Below are positions 1 to 8,357 of a stretch of 64,000 bases of DNA, piece by piece; within the stretch, counting starts at the first letter, position 1, and each line of letters begins with the position of its first letter. The translations under genes were made by a program, and so were the position numbers. Source of the DNA: Actinomycetota bacterium (GTDB lineage Bacteria; Actinomycetota; Actinomycetes; Mycobacteriales; Micromonosporaceae); the NCBI GenBank assembly GCA_005885555.1, contig VAWN01000029.1, forward strand, positions 29,538 through 93,537, read 5' to 3'. Under the pieces are notes generated by a model. It was not told the DNA's origin. It saw only the letters and a program-made list of their open reading frames with translations, and searched no databases.

Positions 1-29
1 CACGGCCCTCTCGCGTCACGGCCGCGCGC

Positions 30-41
30 TGACAAATGTCA
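30..41. promoter_or_regulatory. Candidate response-regulator operator (TGACA-AA-TGTCA)
   Basis: Two 5-base arms, TGACA and TGTCA, are separated by AA, about 60 bases upstream of the ABC ATPase start at 104. Small inverted repeats of this size suit a NarL-type dimer such as the regulator remnant at 2124-2480. The assignment is inferred from position and symmetry only. Confidence 0.35.
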
Positions 42-103
42 TGCGGAAATGGTGGCACGCCGGCACTGCAGCCGACCCGGGTACGTTCGGCACAGTTTCG
101 CCC

Positions 104-696
104 ATGACAACGAACACCGCAGTCGGGCCGGCGGGGGTGGCTCTGGCCGGCCTGGAAAAATCATTCCGCACCGGGCAGGGCGTGGTACCCGCGGTGCGCG
201 GGGTGAACATCTCGATCGCGTCCGGCGACACGGTCACGCTGCTCGGCCCTAACGGCGCCGGCAAGTCCACCACCATCGACATGCTGCTCGGCCTGCTCCC
301 GCCGGACGCCGGTACCGTATCGGTGTTCGGCACGGCGCCGCGCGAGGCGGTCAAGCGCGGCCTGATCGGCGCCATGCTGCAGGTCGGCTCGCTGATCCGG
401 GACCTGTCCGTGCGCGAGCTGGTCGCCATGATGGCCGCGCTGTACCCGAACCCGTTGCCGGTCGACGAGGTGCTGGAGCTGACCGGCGCGACCGGTTTCG
501 CCCGGCAGCGCACCCAGCGGCTGTCCGGCGGGCAGACGCAGCGCGTCCGGTTCGCGGTCGCCCTGGTGAGCAACCCGGACCTGCTGGTGCTCGACGAGCC
601 GACGGCCGCCGTGGACGTCGAGGGGCGGCAGGCCTTCTGGCAGACCATGCGCGGTACGCGTAGGCGCGCGACATCGAGGTCACCGGTTCGCGGCGC
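104..696 (+). pseudogene. ABC transporter ATP-binding protein, internally deleted remnant
   Basis: Would energise a DrrA/CcmA-type export system with the permease remnant that follows. From the ATG at 104 the frame shows Walker A GPNGAGKST (residues 48-56), signature LSGGQ (140-144) and Walker B LLVLDEP (160-166). After residue 183 (about base 655) homology stops where the D-loop helix and the H-loop histidine should follow. A short piece in another frame, 664-693, reads ARDIEVTGSR, which resembles the usual C-terminal tail of this family, so roughly 80 residues appear deleted between them. The tail then runs straight into permease sequence. Without the H-loop the product should not work as a transporter ATPase. 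Confidence 0.8.
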
Positions 697-986
697 TGGG
701 CATCTGGCTGGGCCACGTGCTCACGCCGGAGACGATCGGGCCGGCGATGGGTGGCATCACCGCCCTCGTGGCGCTGCTCGGCGGCGCCTGGGGGCCCTTG
801 GTGAGCAACGGGTTTATGCTGCACGTCGCGCAGGCGTTGCCCTCGTACTGGCTGGTGCAGGCGGGGCGCAGCGCGGCAACCGGTACCGGATGGGGAGCAG
901 GCGGCTGGGGGGTGAGCGCGGCATGGACCGTGGTCTTCGGGCTGCTGGCCGCCCGCGCGTTCCGCCGCGACACCGGTCGGGCGTGA
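697..986 (+). pseudogene. ABC-2 type permease, C-terminal remnant
   Basis: Only the last part of an ABC-2 export permease survives. The frame reads FAALGIWLGHV, then a hydrophobic segment around GITALVALLGG and a final membrane helix near VVFGLLAARAF, ending at 986. The N-terminal four or so helices are missing and the sequence abuts the tail of the ATPase gene, so one deletion probably removed the end of the first gene and the start of this one. The left boundary is approximate. It lies in the normal ATPase-permease-kinase-regulator order of such loci. Confidence 0.75.
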
Positions 987-1010
987 CGTCGCGGTAATGG
1001 TGACGTCGCG

Positions 1011-2127
1011 GTGACGCGGTCGCCGCCAGCCCCCGCCGACGCCGCCCGGCCGCTGCGTTGGCGCGGTGGCTGGCGGCGCTACATCTTCCCGGGCTTCTGG
1101 CTGGTGTTCCTCAGCGGGGTCGCGGACGGCGTGCACCGCTACGCGCACGGGTGGGGCGCGGTGGCCGGGGTACACGGTCGTCGTCGCCTTCGCCGCCAGC
1201 TACCTGCTGGCGCTGGGCGCCACGTGGCCGTTGCGCCGGGTCCGGTTCCTCGTCGGGTACCTGGCGATGCTGGCGTTCTTCGCGGTCGAGCCGGTGTTCG
1301 CGCACGAACGCGCGCTCGTCATGCTGATCTACGTCGCGGTACTGACGACCGTGCTGATGCGCTGGTTCACGATTCCGATGATCGCCGCGCTCGCGCTGGT
1401 CGCGGCGTTCGTGCCGGCCCTGGTACCCGCGTGGCACGCCGGCGTTCAGGTCGACTGGCTGATCACGATCCCGCTGGTGGCCATGGCGATGTGGGGCTTC
1501 TTCGGCCTCATCCGGTCCAACAACGAGCTGGCCGCCGCCCGCGCCGAGGTGGCCCGGCTGGCCGCCGAGAACGAGCGCACCCGCATCGCCCGCGACCTGC
1601 ACGACCTGCTCGGCCACTCGCTGTCCACGATCACCGTCAAGGCGGGCCTGGCCCGGCGGCTGGCCGAGCGCGGCGAGCCGGAGCGGGCCGCCGCCGAGAT
1701 CGCCGCGGTGGAGCGGCTGTCCCGTGCCACTCTCGCCGACGTCCGCGCCGCGGTGGCCGGGCAGCGCGAGATCACGCTGGCCGCGGAGCTGGCCACCGCC
1801 CGGGAGGTACTGCGGGCCGCCGGCATCCTCGCCGAGCTGCCCGGCTCGGTGGACATCGTGGACCCGGCGCTGTCCGAGCTGTTCGGCTGGGCGCTGCGGA
1901 AGGGGATCACCAACGTGGTACGGCACTCCCGCGCCACGCACTGCGCGGTCACCTTCGGCCCGGAGTGGATCGAGATCGTCGACGACGGGCGCGGCGGCCT
2001 GACCGCCCCGCAGTCGGGTACCGGCCTGGTCGGGTTGCGGGAACGGGCGGCGGCCGCCGGGGGTACCGTCGACGCCCGGCCGCTGGCCCCCGGCTGGCGG
2101 CTGCGGGTACAGGTACCGGCCACATGA
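1011..2127 (+). pseudogene. Sensor histidine kinase (DesK/NarX type), single-base frameshift
   Basis: A membrane sensor kinase that would phosphorylate the adjacent regulator. The N-terminal frame from the GTG at 1011 gives about 50 residues including the first membrane helix. It breaks in a GGGG run at 1167-1170 and homology resumes one frame over (GYTVVVAF from 1168). Removing one G restores a continuous protein. The rest is well preserved: several membrane helices, HisKA_3 motif ARDLHDLLGHS with the phospho-acceptor His near base 1602, and an ATPase with NVVRHS and DDGRGG. It may be a real null allele or a sequencing indel; lesions in all neighbours favour decay. Confidence 0.8.
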
Positions 2128-2480
2128 TCCGGCTGCTGCTCGCTGCGCCGGGCGATGGAGGCCGGTGCGGTGGGGTACGTCGTCAAGGACGCGCCGGCCG
2201 AGCAGTTGGCCGACGCGGTACGCCGGGTGCCCCGGGAGAGCGGGTGGTCGACCCGTCACTGGCCGCCGCGACGCTGGCCGGCGGACCGTCGCCGCTGACC
2301 GGGCGGGAACGGGACGTCCTCGTCGCCGCGCGCAACGGGGCGACGATCGCCGAGATCGCCCGCAACCTGTTCCTGTCGGAGGGCACCGTGCGCAACTACC
2401 TGTCCGCCGCGATCGCGAAGACGGAGACGCGCAACCGGGTCGAGGCGGTACGGGTGGCCGACGAACCGGGCTGGCTGTAA
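2124..2480 (+). pseudogene. NarL/DesR-type response regulator, receiver domain mostly deleted
   Basis: The start MIRLLLA at 2124 is the normal beginning of a receiver domain, but by base 2143 it jumps, in another frame, to LRRAMEAGAVGYVVKD, the end of a receiver domain. The phospho-accepting Asp and about 90 residues are gone. A further one-base loss lies near 2230: the frame reading RRV must shift to continue as PGERVVDPSL. The C-terminal LuxR helix-turn-helix is intact in sequence (LTGRERDVL to GTVRNYLS, about 2296-2410). The 4-base overlap with the kinase gene is retained. It cannot be a phosphorylation-controlled regulator as it stands. Confidence 0.8.
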
Positions 2481-2638
2481 CTAGCCGACAACCCACTGTT
2501 CTTCCCTCGCCATGGTCATGTCCAGCTTGGTAACATGCCGCCACTTCACGCACCGCCGGTGCGTCAATGGCGTCGAGGAGGGGAGTAGGGCTGACGCAGG
2601 ACGGGGGGCATGCAGGTTCACATAGGGAGGTCATCCGG

Positions 2639-3307
2639 GTGTCGGACAGTGGTATGAAAGGGCGGGTGAAAGGGCTGTTAGCCGGAACGCCTCCGGGCAA
2701 GGAGGCCGAGCACGCGGAGATGCCGAGTCCAGGGTTGCCCGATCCGACCGCGCAGCGCCAGGCGTTGCAGGTCCTGACCCTGGCGCAGCGGACCGCCGAG
2801 GACCATGTCGCCAGCGCCCACCGGCAGGCTGACAAGATCGTCGCGGACGCACGCGGCACCGCGGAGCAGATCGTCCACGACGCCGAGGCGCACGCCGACG
2901 ATCTGCAGCAGGAAGCGGACAAGACGCTGACCGACGCGCGCGGGTCGGCCGCGCAGATCGGCCGTGAGGCGCAGGCACATGCCGACGAGACCCGGCGCAG
3001 TGCCGACGAGGTCCTGGCCGACGCGCGGGACCAGGCGAAGGAGATCGTCAAGGAGGCGCAGGCGAACGCCGACGAGCTCAAGCACCAGGCGCAGCAGCGG
3101 TACCAGGACGTCGTGGGCAGCCTGGCGGCCAAGCGCGAGGCGCTGCAGGAGCAGATCGAGGCGCTGGAGGTGTTCGACCGGGAGTACCGCACCCGGCTCA
3201 CCTCGTTCATGCAGAACCAGTTGCGCGCGCTGTGGGTCGACGAGCCGAAGGTGACCGGCGAGTTGGACGAGTCGGCACCGGCGGTGCCGGCGCAGCGCTC
3301 CCAGTAG
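2639..3307 (+). CDS. DivIVA-like coiled-coil protein with three 29-residue repeats
   Basis: A 222-residue protein, almost all predicted helix, rich in Ala, Asp, Gln and Glu. Residues 64-150 are three consecutive 29-residue repeats (beginning ADKIVADARG, ADKTLTDARG and ADEVLADARD), followed by a coiled coil (about 165-185) and an acidic tail. No membrane segment or signal peptide. Such proteins resemble the coiled-coil portions of DivIVA/FilP-type cytoskeletal scaffolds of actinomycetes, but the N-terminal membrane-binding DivIVA motif is not evident, so the name is by resemblance only. GTG 2639 is chosen because AGGGAGG lies at 2624-2630; ATG 2654 is an alternative. It stands alone, facing the MFS gene. 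Confidence 0.75.
   Translation: MSDSGMKGRVKGLLAGTPPGKEAEHAEMPSPGLPDPTAQRQALQVLTLAQRTAEDHVASAHRQADKIVADARGTAEQIVHDAEAHADDLQQEADKTLTDARGSAAQIGREAQAHADETRRSADEVLADARDQAKEIVKEAQANADELKHQAQQRYQDVVGSLAAKREALQEQIEALEVFDREYRTRLTSFMQNQLRALWVDEPKVTGELDESAPAVPAQRSQ
2828..3088 (+). repeat. Three tandem 87-base repeats coding 29-residue helical units
   Basis: Within the coiled-coil gene three in-frame units of 87 bases encode ADxxxxDARxxAxxI(x)xEAxAxADxxxxx. Twenty-nine residues is close to two hendecads plus one heptad, which would give a slightly right-handed or straight coiled coil. Divergence between units shows the duplication is not recent. Confidence 0.8.
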
Positions 3308-3313
3308 GACCGG

Positions 3314-4570
3314 TCAGGCCGGGCTGGACGCCGGCTCGGGGTGCTCGTCGGCGTGCGCGATGCGGGTCAGCTCCCGCCACAGCAGGACGACGAACAGCGC
3401 CGAGCCGGCGAAGGCGAACCAGAACGGCGCCGCGATGCCGGCGTGGGTGGCGAGGGTACCGCCGATCGCCGAGCCGACCACCAGGCCGCCGTACACGCAG
3501 ATGGTGTTCACGCTGTTGACCCGGCCCTGCAGCTGTGCCGGCACCGCCCGCTGCCGGACGGTGATCGACGTGGTGTTCCAGACGAACGCGTGCGCGCCGA
3601 AGGCGAAGAAGATCGACGACGCCACCCAGGGCGAGGTGGTCAGCGCCAGCCCGAGATGCGTGAGCGTCTCGATGATCAGTCCTACCCGCATCACGTTGCC
3701 CAGGCTGACCCGCCGGGTGATCCATCCGTAGAGCCCGGTACCGAGCAGGCCGCCGGCCGCCGAGACGGTGGTCAGCAGGCCGAACCCGACCGCACCGAGG
3801 CCGAGCCGGTCGTGCGCGTACAGCACCAGGACCGACCACGCCGCCCCGAACGTGACGTTGAAGATCAGGATGGTGAGCACGAGCGTGCGTACCGCCGCGT
3901 GCCGGACCGTCCACCGCACCCCCTCGGCGAGGTCGCGCGTCCAGCCGGGTACCGCCTCCTGCGGGTCCCGGCCGTGGGCCGGCAGGACGAGCCGGGACAC
4001 CAGGAGCACACCGGCACTGACCAGTACCGCCTCGCCGACGAACGGCCAGGCGCGGCCGGCCGCGAACAGCGCCGCGCCGATCGGCGGCCCGGCCAGCTGG
4101 TTGAGCGTGATGAACCCGGCCTGCAGCCGTGAGTTCGCGACGGCCAGGTCGTCGCGGTGCACCAGCATCGGCGCCAGCGTGGCCGTGGTGTTGTCGGCGA
4201 ACACCTCCGCGGTACTGAGCAGCCCCAGCGCGACCAGCGCGACGGTCACCGAAACCCGGCCGGTCAGCATCGTCAGCACGAGAACGGCGAGCACGACCGC
4301 GCGGCTGCCGTCGGCGACCATCACGATCCGGCGCCGGTTGAGCCGGTCCGAGAGCACCCCCGCGTGCAGCCCGAAGACCATCGGCGGGGCCCACCGCAGC
4401 AGCGCGGCCAGCGAGACCAGGAAGGCGTTGCCGGTCAGCGAGGCCACCAGCAGCGGGCCGGCGGCGGCCGCCAGCCCGTCGCCCAGGTTCGACGTCCATG
4501 ACGAGGCCAGCAGCCAGCGGTACCCGGTGCCGAGCCGGGCCGGCAGCAGAACCTGCACGAACCTGCTCAC
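3314..4570 (-). CDS. Major facilitator superfamily exporter
   Basis: A 418-residue integral membrane protein with about 12 hydrophobic segments. The loop between helices 2 and 3 carries LSDRLNRRRIVM, the MFS motif A region, and the overall layout matches the EntS/macrolide-efflux-like (MFS_3) branch. Expected to be a proton-coupled exporter of small molecules; the substrate cannot be told. Start is the GTG at 4570, with only a weak upstream purine stretch. It converges on the coiled-coil gene with a 6-base gap and is divergent from the HTH gene at 4735, so the 164-base gap between them holds both promoters. Confidence 0.85.
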   Translation of the reverse strand: MSRFVQVLLPARLGTGYRWLLASSWTSNLGDGLAAAAGPLLVASLTGNAFLVSLAALLRWAPPMVFGLHAGVLSDRLNRRRIVMVADGSRAVVLAVLVLTMLTGRVSVTVALVALGLLSTAEVFADNTTATLAPMLVHRDDLAVANSRLQAGFITLNQLAGPPIGAALFAAGRAWPFVGEAVLVSAGVLLVSRLVLPAHGRDPQEAVPGWTRDLAEGVRWTVRHAAVRTLVLTILIFNVTFGAAWSVLVLYAHDRLGLGAVGFGLLTTVSAAGGLLGTGLYGWITRRVSLGNVMRVGLIIETLTHLGLALTTSPWVASSIFFAFGAHAFVWNTTSITVRQRAVPAQLQGRVNSVNTICVYGGLVVGSAIGGTLATHAGIAAPFWFAFAGSALFVVLLWRELTRIAHADEHPEPASSPA

Positions 4571-4734
4571 AAGGAAGTGACCCTACGTGGCTCGTGATCC
4601 GGCCCGCACCTGCAATTCGGGTCCGATCAACGTACCGCCGTCGAGCGCCTACTGCCGGCAATGAGTTGACGGTACGGTATGCAGTCGGGGTTCTTCGATA
4701 AACAACTCAGGTCGGACGGTTGGGGGGGTGGGGC

Positions 4735-5556
4735 ATGCCGGTCACCGGGCAGCGGGTGGTTCGGCGGGCCCTGGGCAGGCGCCTGACCCGGTTGCGCGCC
4801 GCGACCGGCAAGAGCAGGCGCGAGGTCGCCGAGGCCAGGCTGGGCATCTCCGAGCCCACCCTGCACCGCATCGAAACCGGGAAGGTACCGGTCACGGTCG
4901 CCAACGTCCGCGCGCTGTGCTGGCTGTACGGCGCCGACGCGAGCATCACCGACGCGCTGGCCGAGCTGGCTTTGGGTACCTCGCAGGAGGAGTGGTGGGA
5001 CGCCACCCCGATGATCCCCGACTGGTTCAAGCTGTACGTCGGGCTGGAGGCCAGCGCCCTGCGGATCTCCAGCTACGACGGTGAGATCGTGCCGGGGGAG
5101 TTACAGACCGAGCAGTACGCGCGGGCGGTGTTCGCCGCCGAGCAGCCGCCCGACGCGGAGGCCGCGGACCGCCACGTGAAGCTGCGCATGCAACGGCAGC
5201 AGACGCTGTTCGGCCGCCAGCCGGCGCCGCGGCTGGTGACCGTGCTCGGTCAGGGGGCGTTGACCCGGCCGGTCGGTGGCGCCGCGGTGCTGCGCGACCA
5301 GATCGAGCACCTGCGCCGGGCGGCCCGCCGGGAGAACATCCAGGTCCGGGTGCTGCCCTGGTCGGTGGGTGCGCACGCGGCGATGGCCGGTGCGTTCCGG
5401 ATCCTGGACTTCGACGATCCCGAGGATCCCGACGTGGTGTACCTGGAGTCGCATGTCGGTGCGCTGTACCTCGAGGAGCCGGTCGAGGTCGAGGAGTACC
5501 GGCGGATCTTCGACCTGATCTGCAAGGAAGCGGTACCGATCGAGGACTTTGGATAG
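4735..5556 (+). CDS. XRE-family HTH regulator with DUF5753 domain
   Basis: A 273-residue regulator of the large actinomycete family that partners DUF397 proteins. N-terminal helix-turn-helix at about residues 10-65 (LTRLRAATGKSRREVAEARLGISEPTLHRIE region). The DUF5753 domain follows, with the typical IPGLLQTxxYAR-like segment here read as IVPGELQTEQYARAVF and the late motif VVYLESHVGALYLE. Starts at the ATG of MPVTGQR after a G-rich stretch; an ATG 15 bases earlier is possible. The stop is 5 bases before the methyltransferase ATG, so the two are co-transcribed. The cognate DUF397 protein is encoded convergently at 6447-6650. Confidence 0.9.
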   Translation: MPVTGQRVVRRALGRRLTRLRAATGKSRREVAEARLGISEPTLHRIETGKVPVTVANVRALCWLYGADASITDALAELALGTSQEEWWDATPMIPDWFKLYVGLEASALRISSYDGEIVPGELQTEQYARAVFAAEQPPDAEAADRHVKLRMQRQQTLFGRQPAPRLVTVLGQGALTRPVGGAAVLRDQIEHLRRAARRENIQVRVLPWSVGAHAAMAGAFRILDFDDPEDPDVVYLESHVGALYLEEPVEVEEYRRIFDLICKEAVPIEDFG

Positions 5557-5561
5557 CGGGG

Positions 5562-6362
5562 ATGGATCACACGCTGCGCGACACCACACAAAAGCCGGCG
5601 ACGGCCGCCCGGATCTACGACTACTACCTGGGCGGGATCCACAACTTTCCGGCCGACCAGGAGGCGGCGCGGACGCTGCTCACGCAGTTCCCGTGCATCC
5701 CCGAGGTGGCCCGGGCCAACCGGGCGTTTCTGCGCCGGGCCGTCGGGTACCTGGTCGATGCCGGCATCCGGCAGTTCCTGGATATCGGGTCGGGCATCCC
5801 GACCGCCGGCAACGTCCACGAGATCGCCCAGAAGGCGGCGCCGGACGCCCGGGTGGTCTACGTCGACATCGATCCGCAGGCGGTGATGGAGAGCCTGGAG
5901 ATTCTGGACGGCAACCCGTACGCCTCGGCGGTACAGGGCGACCTGCGCGACGCGGCGGCGATCCTGCGCAGTCCCGCGGTACGGCGGCTGCTCGACTTCC
6001 GCCAGCCGGTCGGGCTGCTGATCGTCAGCGTGCTGCACTTCGTACCCGAGGACGGTCCGGCCTACGACGCGGTCGCACACCTGGTCGGCGCGCTGCCGTC
6101 GGGCAGCTACCTGGCGCTGTCCCACGCCGCGTCCGAGGCTTTCGACCACCTCTTCCAGCAGTCGGCCAACAAGGACGACGTGTACCGGCAGCAGACCCCG
6201 ACCCCGGGTACCTCGCGTACCCGGGAGGAGGTGGAGCGCTTCTTCGCCGGCCTCGACATGGTGAAGCCGGGCCTGGTGCGGCTGGGGGAGTGGCGGCCGG
6301 ACCCGGCCGACCCGGAGGCCGGCGGCCACGGCGCGTGGGCGGGCATCGGCCGCAAGGCGTGA
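5562..6362 (+). CDS. SAM-dependent methyltransferase, DUF574 family
   Basis: A 266-residue protein of the DUF574 (S-adenosyl methyltransferase-like) family found mainly in streptomycetes and relatives. It shows the family opening ATAARIYDYYLGGIHNFPAD, then the SAM-binding glycine loop FLDIGSGIPTAGN (about residues 70-82) and the acidic VVYVDIDPQAV. The substrate of this family is unknown. Family members are commonly found beside HTH-DUF5753 and DUF397 genes, as here, which suggests a developmental or regulatory role rather than a metabolic one. It follows the regulator by 5 bases and ends at the strong hairpin at 6382. Confidence 0.88.
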   Translation: MDHTLRDTTQKPATAARIYDYYLGGIHNFPADQEAARTLLTQFPCIPEVARANRAFLRRAVGYLVDAGIRQFLDIGSGIPTAGNVHEIAQKAAPDARVVYVDIDPQAVMESLEILDGNPYASAVQGDLRDAAAILRSPAVRRLLDFRQPVGLLIVSVLHFVPEDGPAYDAVAHLVGALPSGSYLALSHAASEAFDHLFQQSANKDDVYRQQTPTPGTSRTREEVERFFAGLDMVKPGLVRLGEWRPDPADPEAGGHGAWAGIGRKA

Positions 6363-6381
6363 GCGGTGCCGCGGGAAGAAC

Positions 6382-6432
6382 GGTGCCGTGCCGCACCCCC
6401 CCGATACGAGAAGTTCGATGCGGCACGGCACC
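6382..6432. terminator. Bidirectional hairpin terminator
   Basis: A perfect 14-base stem (GGTGCCGTGCCGCA pairing with TGCGGCACGGCACC) around a 23-base loop lies between the convergent ends of the DUF574 gene (6362) and the DUF397 gene (6447). The stem is very stable and serves both directions; there is no clear U tract, which is usual in high-GC actinomycetes. Confidence 0.8.
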
Positions 6433-6446
6433 GGGTCCGGTGCGCC

Positions 6447-6650
6447 TCAGCCGAGGAGCTGGTCGAACTCCCCCTTCTTGGCGCCGTCGAGGAATGAGTC
6501 CCATTCGGCGGTGGTGAACCGGACGGTACCGGCGTCCGGGCTCTTGCTGTTGCGGACCTCGATCAAGTCGGCGTACCGGCGGGCCTGCACGCAACTGCCG
6601 CCGTTGCCGGTGGACCTGCTGGACATGATCCAGCCGGTGTCGTTATCCAT
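6447..6650 (-). CDS. DUF397 protein
   Basis: A 67-residue protein with the DUF397 pattern: W-x-x-SS-R-S-x-G-N-G-x-C-V at residues 7-20, EVRNSKSPDAG-x-V-x-F-T near 30-46 and W-D-S-F at 50-53. Members work with HTH-DUF5753 regulators in actinomycete development and antibiotic control; the obvious partner is the regulator at 4735. A good ribosome site (AGAGGAG) precedes the ATG at 6650. It is transcribed towards the methyltransferase and shares its terminator. Confidence 0.9.
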   Translation of the reverse strand: MDNDTGWIMSSRSTGNGGSCVQARRYADLIEVRNSKSPDAGTVRFTTAEWDSFLDGAKKGEFDQLLG

Positions 6651-6985
6651 CGGTACTCCTCTACTGGATGCCGTTCAGACGCGTGGCCGCCGGCCGATCA
6701 CCCGTAGTGGTGACCCGGTCGGCGGTCGACCCCTCACCGCAGCGCGATCCGCTGCCCAGCGCCGTGACGTCCGCCGCCTCACCCGTCTCTCTCTTTCAGT
6801 ACGAAATTCTTCGAACGGAGGGTAGCCGAAATCGATCCTCGTGCACGAGAGCCTGAATGCAAGTAGTAGAGGTGAAATCTTGCACGGAGTGCGGGTTCAC
6901 TGACATGCTTACCGCAACCGGTCCGGATCGGGCCTGGTCGATAGACGTCCACAGGTCCGTCGGGCACGGCCTTTGGAGGAAGGAC
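6651..6985. other. Divergent intergenic region, 335 bases
   Basis: Lies between the DUF397 start and the GGDEF start and must hold both promoters. Its middle (about 6790-6850) is markedly less GC-rich than the surroundings and includes the palindrome TTCGAA. A strong GGAGGAAGG ribosome site at 6975-6983 serves the GGDEF gene. I see no convincing gene or RNA here. Confidence 0.5.
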
Positions 6986-7930
6986 ATGGAAGTCCTCAGC
7001 CCCGCTGTCGGGACGGGCACCCGCCCACAGCGGAATCGCGAGGCTGAGCTGGCCAGGTTGCAGGCGCAGGTGGCCCGCCTCGAGGCCGAGCGCGCCGCGC
7101 TGCAGTGGGCGGTCGGCCACGACGAGCTGACCGGGCTGGCCAACCGGGGACTGTTCTGCTCACTCGCGCCGCCGCTGCTGCGTACCGGCCAGCCGGCCGT
7201 CGTCATCGTGCTGGACCTCAACGGGTTCAAGCCCATCAACGACCGGTGGGGCCACGACGTCGGCGACTGCGTGCTGCAGACCGTTGCCCGGCGGCTGGCC
7301 GGCTGTACCGCCTGCGACCTGGTGGCCCGGCTCAGCGGCGACGAGTTCACCGGCGTGAGCACCAGCCCGACCCCCGACTGCTGCCCGGTGACGTGGTGGC
7401 GTCCGGCGGTCAGCGCACTGGTGACCGCGATCGCCGAGCCGATCCCGCTCGCCGGCGAGCTGGTCCGGGTGACCGGCTCGGTGGGCGTCGCTCCGGCGCA
7501 GGACGGTGTGCCGATCGACGAGCTGCTGCGCCGCGCCGACCTCGCGATGTACCGTGCCAAGGCCACCGGTGGCGGGTTCGCGACCTGGTGCGAAGCCGGC
7601 ACCGATCGGCCGCGCACCGTCGAGTTCACGCTCGCACCGCTGGTGCAGCACGCCACCGCGCCGACCGTCGATCCGCAGCGCCGCGACCCGGCCGGCGTCG
7701 CGCCGGCCGGCAGCTACCGCCGCGACGACCCGGTCTGGGTGTACCGCGACGGCGCGTGGCGGCCGGGCGTGGTGGAGAACGCGTCGGGCCGGGCGGTCCT
7801 GGTGACCTATCGGCATGCCGGCGGTACCGGCACCGTGGTCGACACGATGACGGCCGAGTACGTCGTTGCGCGTGCCGCCGTCGACCCGCAGCTCGACCGC
7901 CGCGAACTCGCGCCGCGCATCGCCGCCTGA
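6986..7930 (+). CDS. GGDEF-domain protein (SGDEF variant) with C-terminal SH3/Tudor-like module
   Basis: A 314-residue soluble protein. A coiled coil (about residues 12-40) leads into a GGDEF domain (about 48-210) with DELTGLANR, DLNGFKPINDRWGHDVGD and the active-site loop written SGDEF instead of GGDEF. The inhibitory RxxD I-site five residues before the loop is absent (TACD). C-terminally, about 245-305, a small all-beta region (DDPVWVYRDGAWRPGVVE) resembles SH3/Tudor-like modules often attached to actinomycete proteins. It should make c-di-GMP if the Ser substitution is tolerated, otherwise bind GTP. ATG 6986 is chosen for the preceding GGAGGAAGG; the frame is open upstream but unsupported. 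Confidence 0.82.
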   Translation: MEVLSPAVGTGTRPQRNREAELARLQAQVARLEAERAALQWAVGHDELTGLANRGLFCSLAPPLLRTGQPAVVIVLDLNGFKPINDRWGHDVGDCVLQTVARRLAGCTACDLVARLSGDEFTGVSTSPTPDCCPVTWWRPAVSALVTAIAEPIPLAGELVRVTGSVGVAPAQDGVPIDELLRRADLAMYRAKATGGGFATWCEAGTDRPRTVEFTLAPLVQHATAPTVDPQRRDPAGVAPAGSYRRDDPVWVYRDGAWRPGVVENASGRAVLVTYRHAGGTGTVVDTMTAEYVVARAAVDPQLDRRELAPRIAA

Positions 7931-8357
7931 GGCGGTGATCCGTTGGCGGCTCTCACGCCGGCGCGACGTCGGCGCGCGGTTCGACGGCGGCGTTGCGCCC
8001 CCACTTACGGATAAGCACTTGAAGACCTTTGGAGCCAGCCGGTGCGTTGCCGCTGCCGTGGGCGCCAAGGAAGCTGTGATCAAGATAACGATCGATGTCC
8101 GCTGGGCGCCCGTTCCCGCACAGCGTTCCGTTGAGAGGAACAGTCACGGTACCCTAGCCGGCGCTCGTCCCAAGCACCGTTCGCGGACCTAGACCGCGGG
8201 CGGAATTTTGGCGTTGTCTCTTCCGATGATTGTTGCCTGCCGGTAAAATCAGCATGTTGCATCGTGGCACTGGCTGCCGCCGAAAGCACCGAGAATTCTG
8301 GTCGGTGACACCGAATCATCACGACGCGACTCTTGCTGCGCGCCCCGCCGATGCGAT
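7931..8357. other. Intergenic region, 427 bases, relatively AT-rich
   Basis: Between the GGDEF gene and the LuxR gene. GC content falls clearly, notably 8000-8350, as expected of promoter DNA in such a genome. A short inverted repeat GTTCC/GGAAC lies at 8125-8141. I found no open frame with credible codon use and no terminator I would defend. Confidence 0.5.

Noticed and set aside
7953-8192. Short open frames in the AT-richer gap after the GGDEF gene.
   Set aside because: No ribosome site, poor third-position GC and no similarity I recognise.
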